Positions 62,209-64,000 of a DNA stretch of 64,000 bases are shown here, piece after piece; position 1 is the stretch's first letter; each line of letters opens with the position of its first letter. The translations under genes and the position numbers were made by a program. The notes below the pieces were generated by a model that was not told where the DNA came from, did no database searches, and saw only the letters and a list, made by a program, of their open reading frames with translations. This DNA is from Bacteroidaceae bacterium. Lineage in GTDB: Bacteria > Bacteroidota > Bacteroidia > Bacteroidales > Bacteroidaceae. The stretch is taken from NCBI GenBank assembly GCA_017642425.1, contig JAGCPB010000078.1:1-64000 (forward strand), given 5' to 3'.

Positions 62209-64000
62209 TCAGCTGTTGTTCCAATCCCTTGGATTACAGCCGTATTTCTGCTTGAAACACTTAGAGAAATAATTTGACGAATTGAATCCGGTCATGGCGC
62301 AGACGTCATGGACATTGTGGTTGCCCTCCGACAGGATCCGGGCGGCCTCTTCAAGCCTTGCGTCCATAATCAGCTGGTGGGGTGTGGCGCCGGTTATCTC
62401 CTTGACCTTGGCGAACAGGCTGGACCTGGAGACATAGAGGTTGTCGGCAAGCATCTCGCTTGATAGTTCTGGATTGGATAGGTTCTGCTGTATCAGCTCC
62501 CTTATCCTCCTTTCAAAATCCATAGAGCGGCGCTCTTTCTCTGAACGCTCAAACTCACGGACGTAACTGTTCAGCTTCCTCTCGGATTCTATCTGTATGC
62601 GCATGTCAATAAGGTACAGGGCCAGTACAGTCAGCAGGACAAAGAGTATTGAATAGACTACTATGGCCATTGGGCTGAGCAGGAAGTGGGGCGCTATGGT
62701 AAACGATACTTGTGTCTCATCATCACTCCAGACTCCGTCACTGTTGCTGCTTATTACCTTGAACGTGTACTTTCCGGCCGGCAGGTTGGTGTAGACGGCC
62801 CGACGCTGGTCTGTCTCGGTCCACTCCTCATCAAACCCCTCCAGCTTGGTCATGTAGCGGTTACGCTGGGGTACCCGGTAGCTGAGTGCCGCATATGTGA
62901 TGCTGACGTTGTTGTATTTGTGTTTCATGCTGATTTCATCGGCGGTTGTGGCGGCATCTATGGTTTTGGGGCTTTCTATCACACCGGCTCTGATACGGGT
63001 CCTGAAGGCCACTCCCGTTATCAGTGCAGGGGGTGAGTAGGTGTTGGTCCAGATTTTGCCGGGGTGGAAAGATGTGGTGCCTTTATAAGTGCCCAGCCAG
63101 ATGCGCCCGTCATTGCCTACGAATCCGGCCCCTGCTATGAAACCTCCGTCATACAGACCGGTCTCTCCGCCGTAATAGCTCAGCTTCTCCTCACGGACGT
63201 CATACTTGTTGAGGCCCTTGGTGGTGGTGTACCAGATGTTCTGCATATCGGACGCGGCGTACAGTACCTTCTCTGATTCGGGCGTATGCACGGTTATGAA
63301 TCCGTTCATACCGGGCAACAGGTAGGAAACCCCCTTGTCGCCTGCGGCTATGAGCACTCCTCCATCAGACATGAAGAGGGAGTTGACGGTTGAGCTCTCA
63401 AATCCTTGGTCTATAGTGTAATCCCTCCAGGTTCCTTCAACGGGGCTGTATGACAGCAGGCCTTTTGTCTCAGTGGCACACCAGACCATACCGTCAACTC
63501 CTGTCTTTATGGAGGATACCAGTCCCGTACGGTCACACATGAGTTCCGGATTCCCGTTGGGGAGCTGCATCCTGAAGATACCATCCAGAGTTCCGAACCA
63601 CAGGTAGCCCTCATGGTCTGTGGCCAATGAGTATACGCTCTCAAAGACCAGCCGGGATGACCGGCCCGTGCGGTAGTCCAGCAGGTCAATTCCGCCGGCA
63701 TAGGAGCCCACCAGCATCCTTCCGTTCCAGGGCAGCAGTGCGTGGACGTTACGGTCTGTCAGGTAGTGTCCTGTGGGCTGTCCTGTGTTGGCGTCAAAGC
63801 GTATTACGCCCAGATTGTCCGATCCTGCCCACATACTACCGTCAGGGGTCTGTGTAAAGCAGCTTACAATGCATTCCTGGCTCTCGGAGAGCGGAAAGGT
63901 GAGGAAGCGTCTGAAATCATCCAGCAGGCGGTAGTGGACGCCGCTGTAATAGGATCCTATCCACAAGCCGTTCTCGGCATCGCTCATGATTGCATATATG
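62209..64000 (-). CDS. Membrane one-component regulator: Reg_prop repeats, Y_Y_Y, TM, AraC HTH (partial, N-terminus beyond right edge)
   Basis: The frame is open past the window end (IYAIMSDAENGLWIGSYY), so the N-terminus is missing. About eight Reg_prop beta-propeller units are visible (DGSMWAGSDNLGVIRF, EGYLWFGTLDGIF, DGRIWLGTYKGTTSF). A Y_Y_Y domain follows (about 350-435 of the visible part), then one TM helix (AIVVYSILFVLLTVLALYLI), a short charged helix, and a C-terminal AraC domain (ELSSEMLADNLYVSRSSLFA and VHDVCAMTGFNSSNYFSKCF). Unlike hybrid two-component systems it has no histidine kinase or receiver domain. It would sense a periplasmic sugar and bind DNA directly. It lies upstream of and is co-directional with susC, the likely target. 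Confidence 0.88.
   Translation of the reverse strand, partial: IYAIMSDAENGLWIGSYYSGVHYRLLDDFRRFLTFPLSESQECIVSCFTQTPDGSMWAGSDNLGVIRFDANTGQPTGHYLTDRNVHALLPWNGRMLVGSYAGGIDLLDYRTGRSSRLVFESVYSLATDHEGYLWFGTLDGIFRMQLPNGNPELMCDRTGLVSSIKTGVDGMVWCATETKGLLSYSPVEGTWRDYTIDQGFESSTVNSLFMSDGGVLIAAGDKGVSYLLPGMNGFITVHTPESEKVLYAASDMQNIWYTTTKGLNKYDVREEKLSYYGGETGLYDGGFIAGAGFVGNDGRIWLGTYKGTTSFHPGKIWTNTYSPPALITGVAFRTRIRAGVIESPKTIDAATTADEISMKHKYNNVSITYAALSYRVPQRNRYMTKLEGFDEEWTETDQRRAVYTNLPAGKYTFKVISSNSDGVWSDDETQVSFTIAPHFLLSPMAIVVYSILFVLLTVLALYLIDMRIQIESERKLNSYVREFERSEKERRSMDFERRIRELIQQNLSNPELSSEMLADNLYVSRSSLFAKVKEITGATPHQLIMDARLEEAARILSEGNHNVHDVCAMTGFNSSNYFSKCFKQKYGCNPRDWNNS

Overview
The window looks like a chromosome segment of a Bacteroidales bacterium (gut or oral type; genus not resolved). 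The evidence is a SusC/SusD pair, many Mfa/FimA-type fimbrillin lipoproteins, a DUF5119 lipoprotein, the Bacteroidetes-style V-type ATPase operon (E, DUF2764, A, B, D, I, K), and promoters of the TAnnTTTG (-7) type. I saw no tRNA, rRNA, CRISPR array, integrase or transposase gene.

Region 1 (1-39788, minus strand, read right to left) looks like one very large surface-structure cluster. It opens with a DUF5119 lipoprotein, which is probably an anchor. Next come a 66-aa membrane peptide and eight fimbrillin-like lipoproteins, two of which carry calcium-binding-type Asp/Gly repeats. A further lipoprotein leads into two giant secreted proteins. The first giant has 4252 aa. The second overlaps its stop codon as ATGA and is still open after 4253 codons at the left edge. 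Both are built from dozens of short Gly-Gly-Gly repeats (VYGGGN-like) and are probably beta-solenoids. The first ends in a T9SS-like sorting tail. A 7-TM AraC-type regulator (40026-41237, plus strand) is divergently transcribed from this cluster and is the obvious candidate controller. The whole cluster is the best candidate here for an undescribed system.

Region 2 (41401-48892, plus strand) is the V-type ATPase operon. Its 4-TM ring subunit has the Thr-Gln and Glu residues of Na+-translocating rings. Palindromic REP-like elements have invaded it: one spans the stop codon of the B subunit, one lies in frame inside the I subunit, and one follows the K subunit.

Region 3 (48981-64000, minus strand) is a polysaccharide/glycoconjugate utilisation locus. 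It has a membrane one-component regulator (Reg_prop, Y_Y_Y, TM, AraC; cut by the right edge), SusC, SusD, a repeat-containing surface lipoprotein, a BACON/HExxH metallopeptidase-like lipoprotein, a GH127/GH146-type beta-L-arabinofuranosidase and a second HExxH lipoprotein. Two peptidase-like proteins beside an arabinofuranosidase suggest an arabinosylated (plant hydroxyproline-rich) glycoprotein as substrate. A hairpin with a U-tract separates susC-susD-surface lipoprotein from the enzyme genes.
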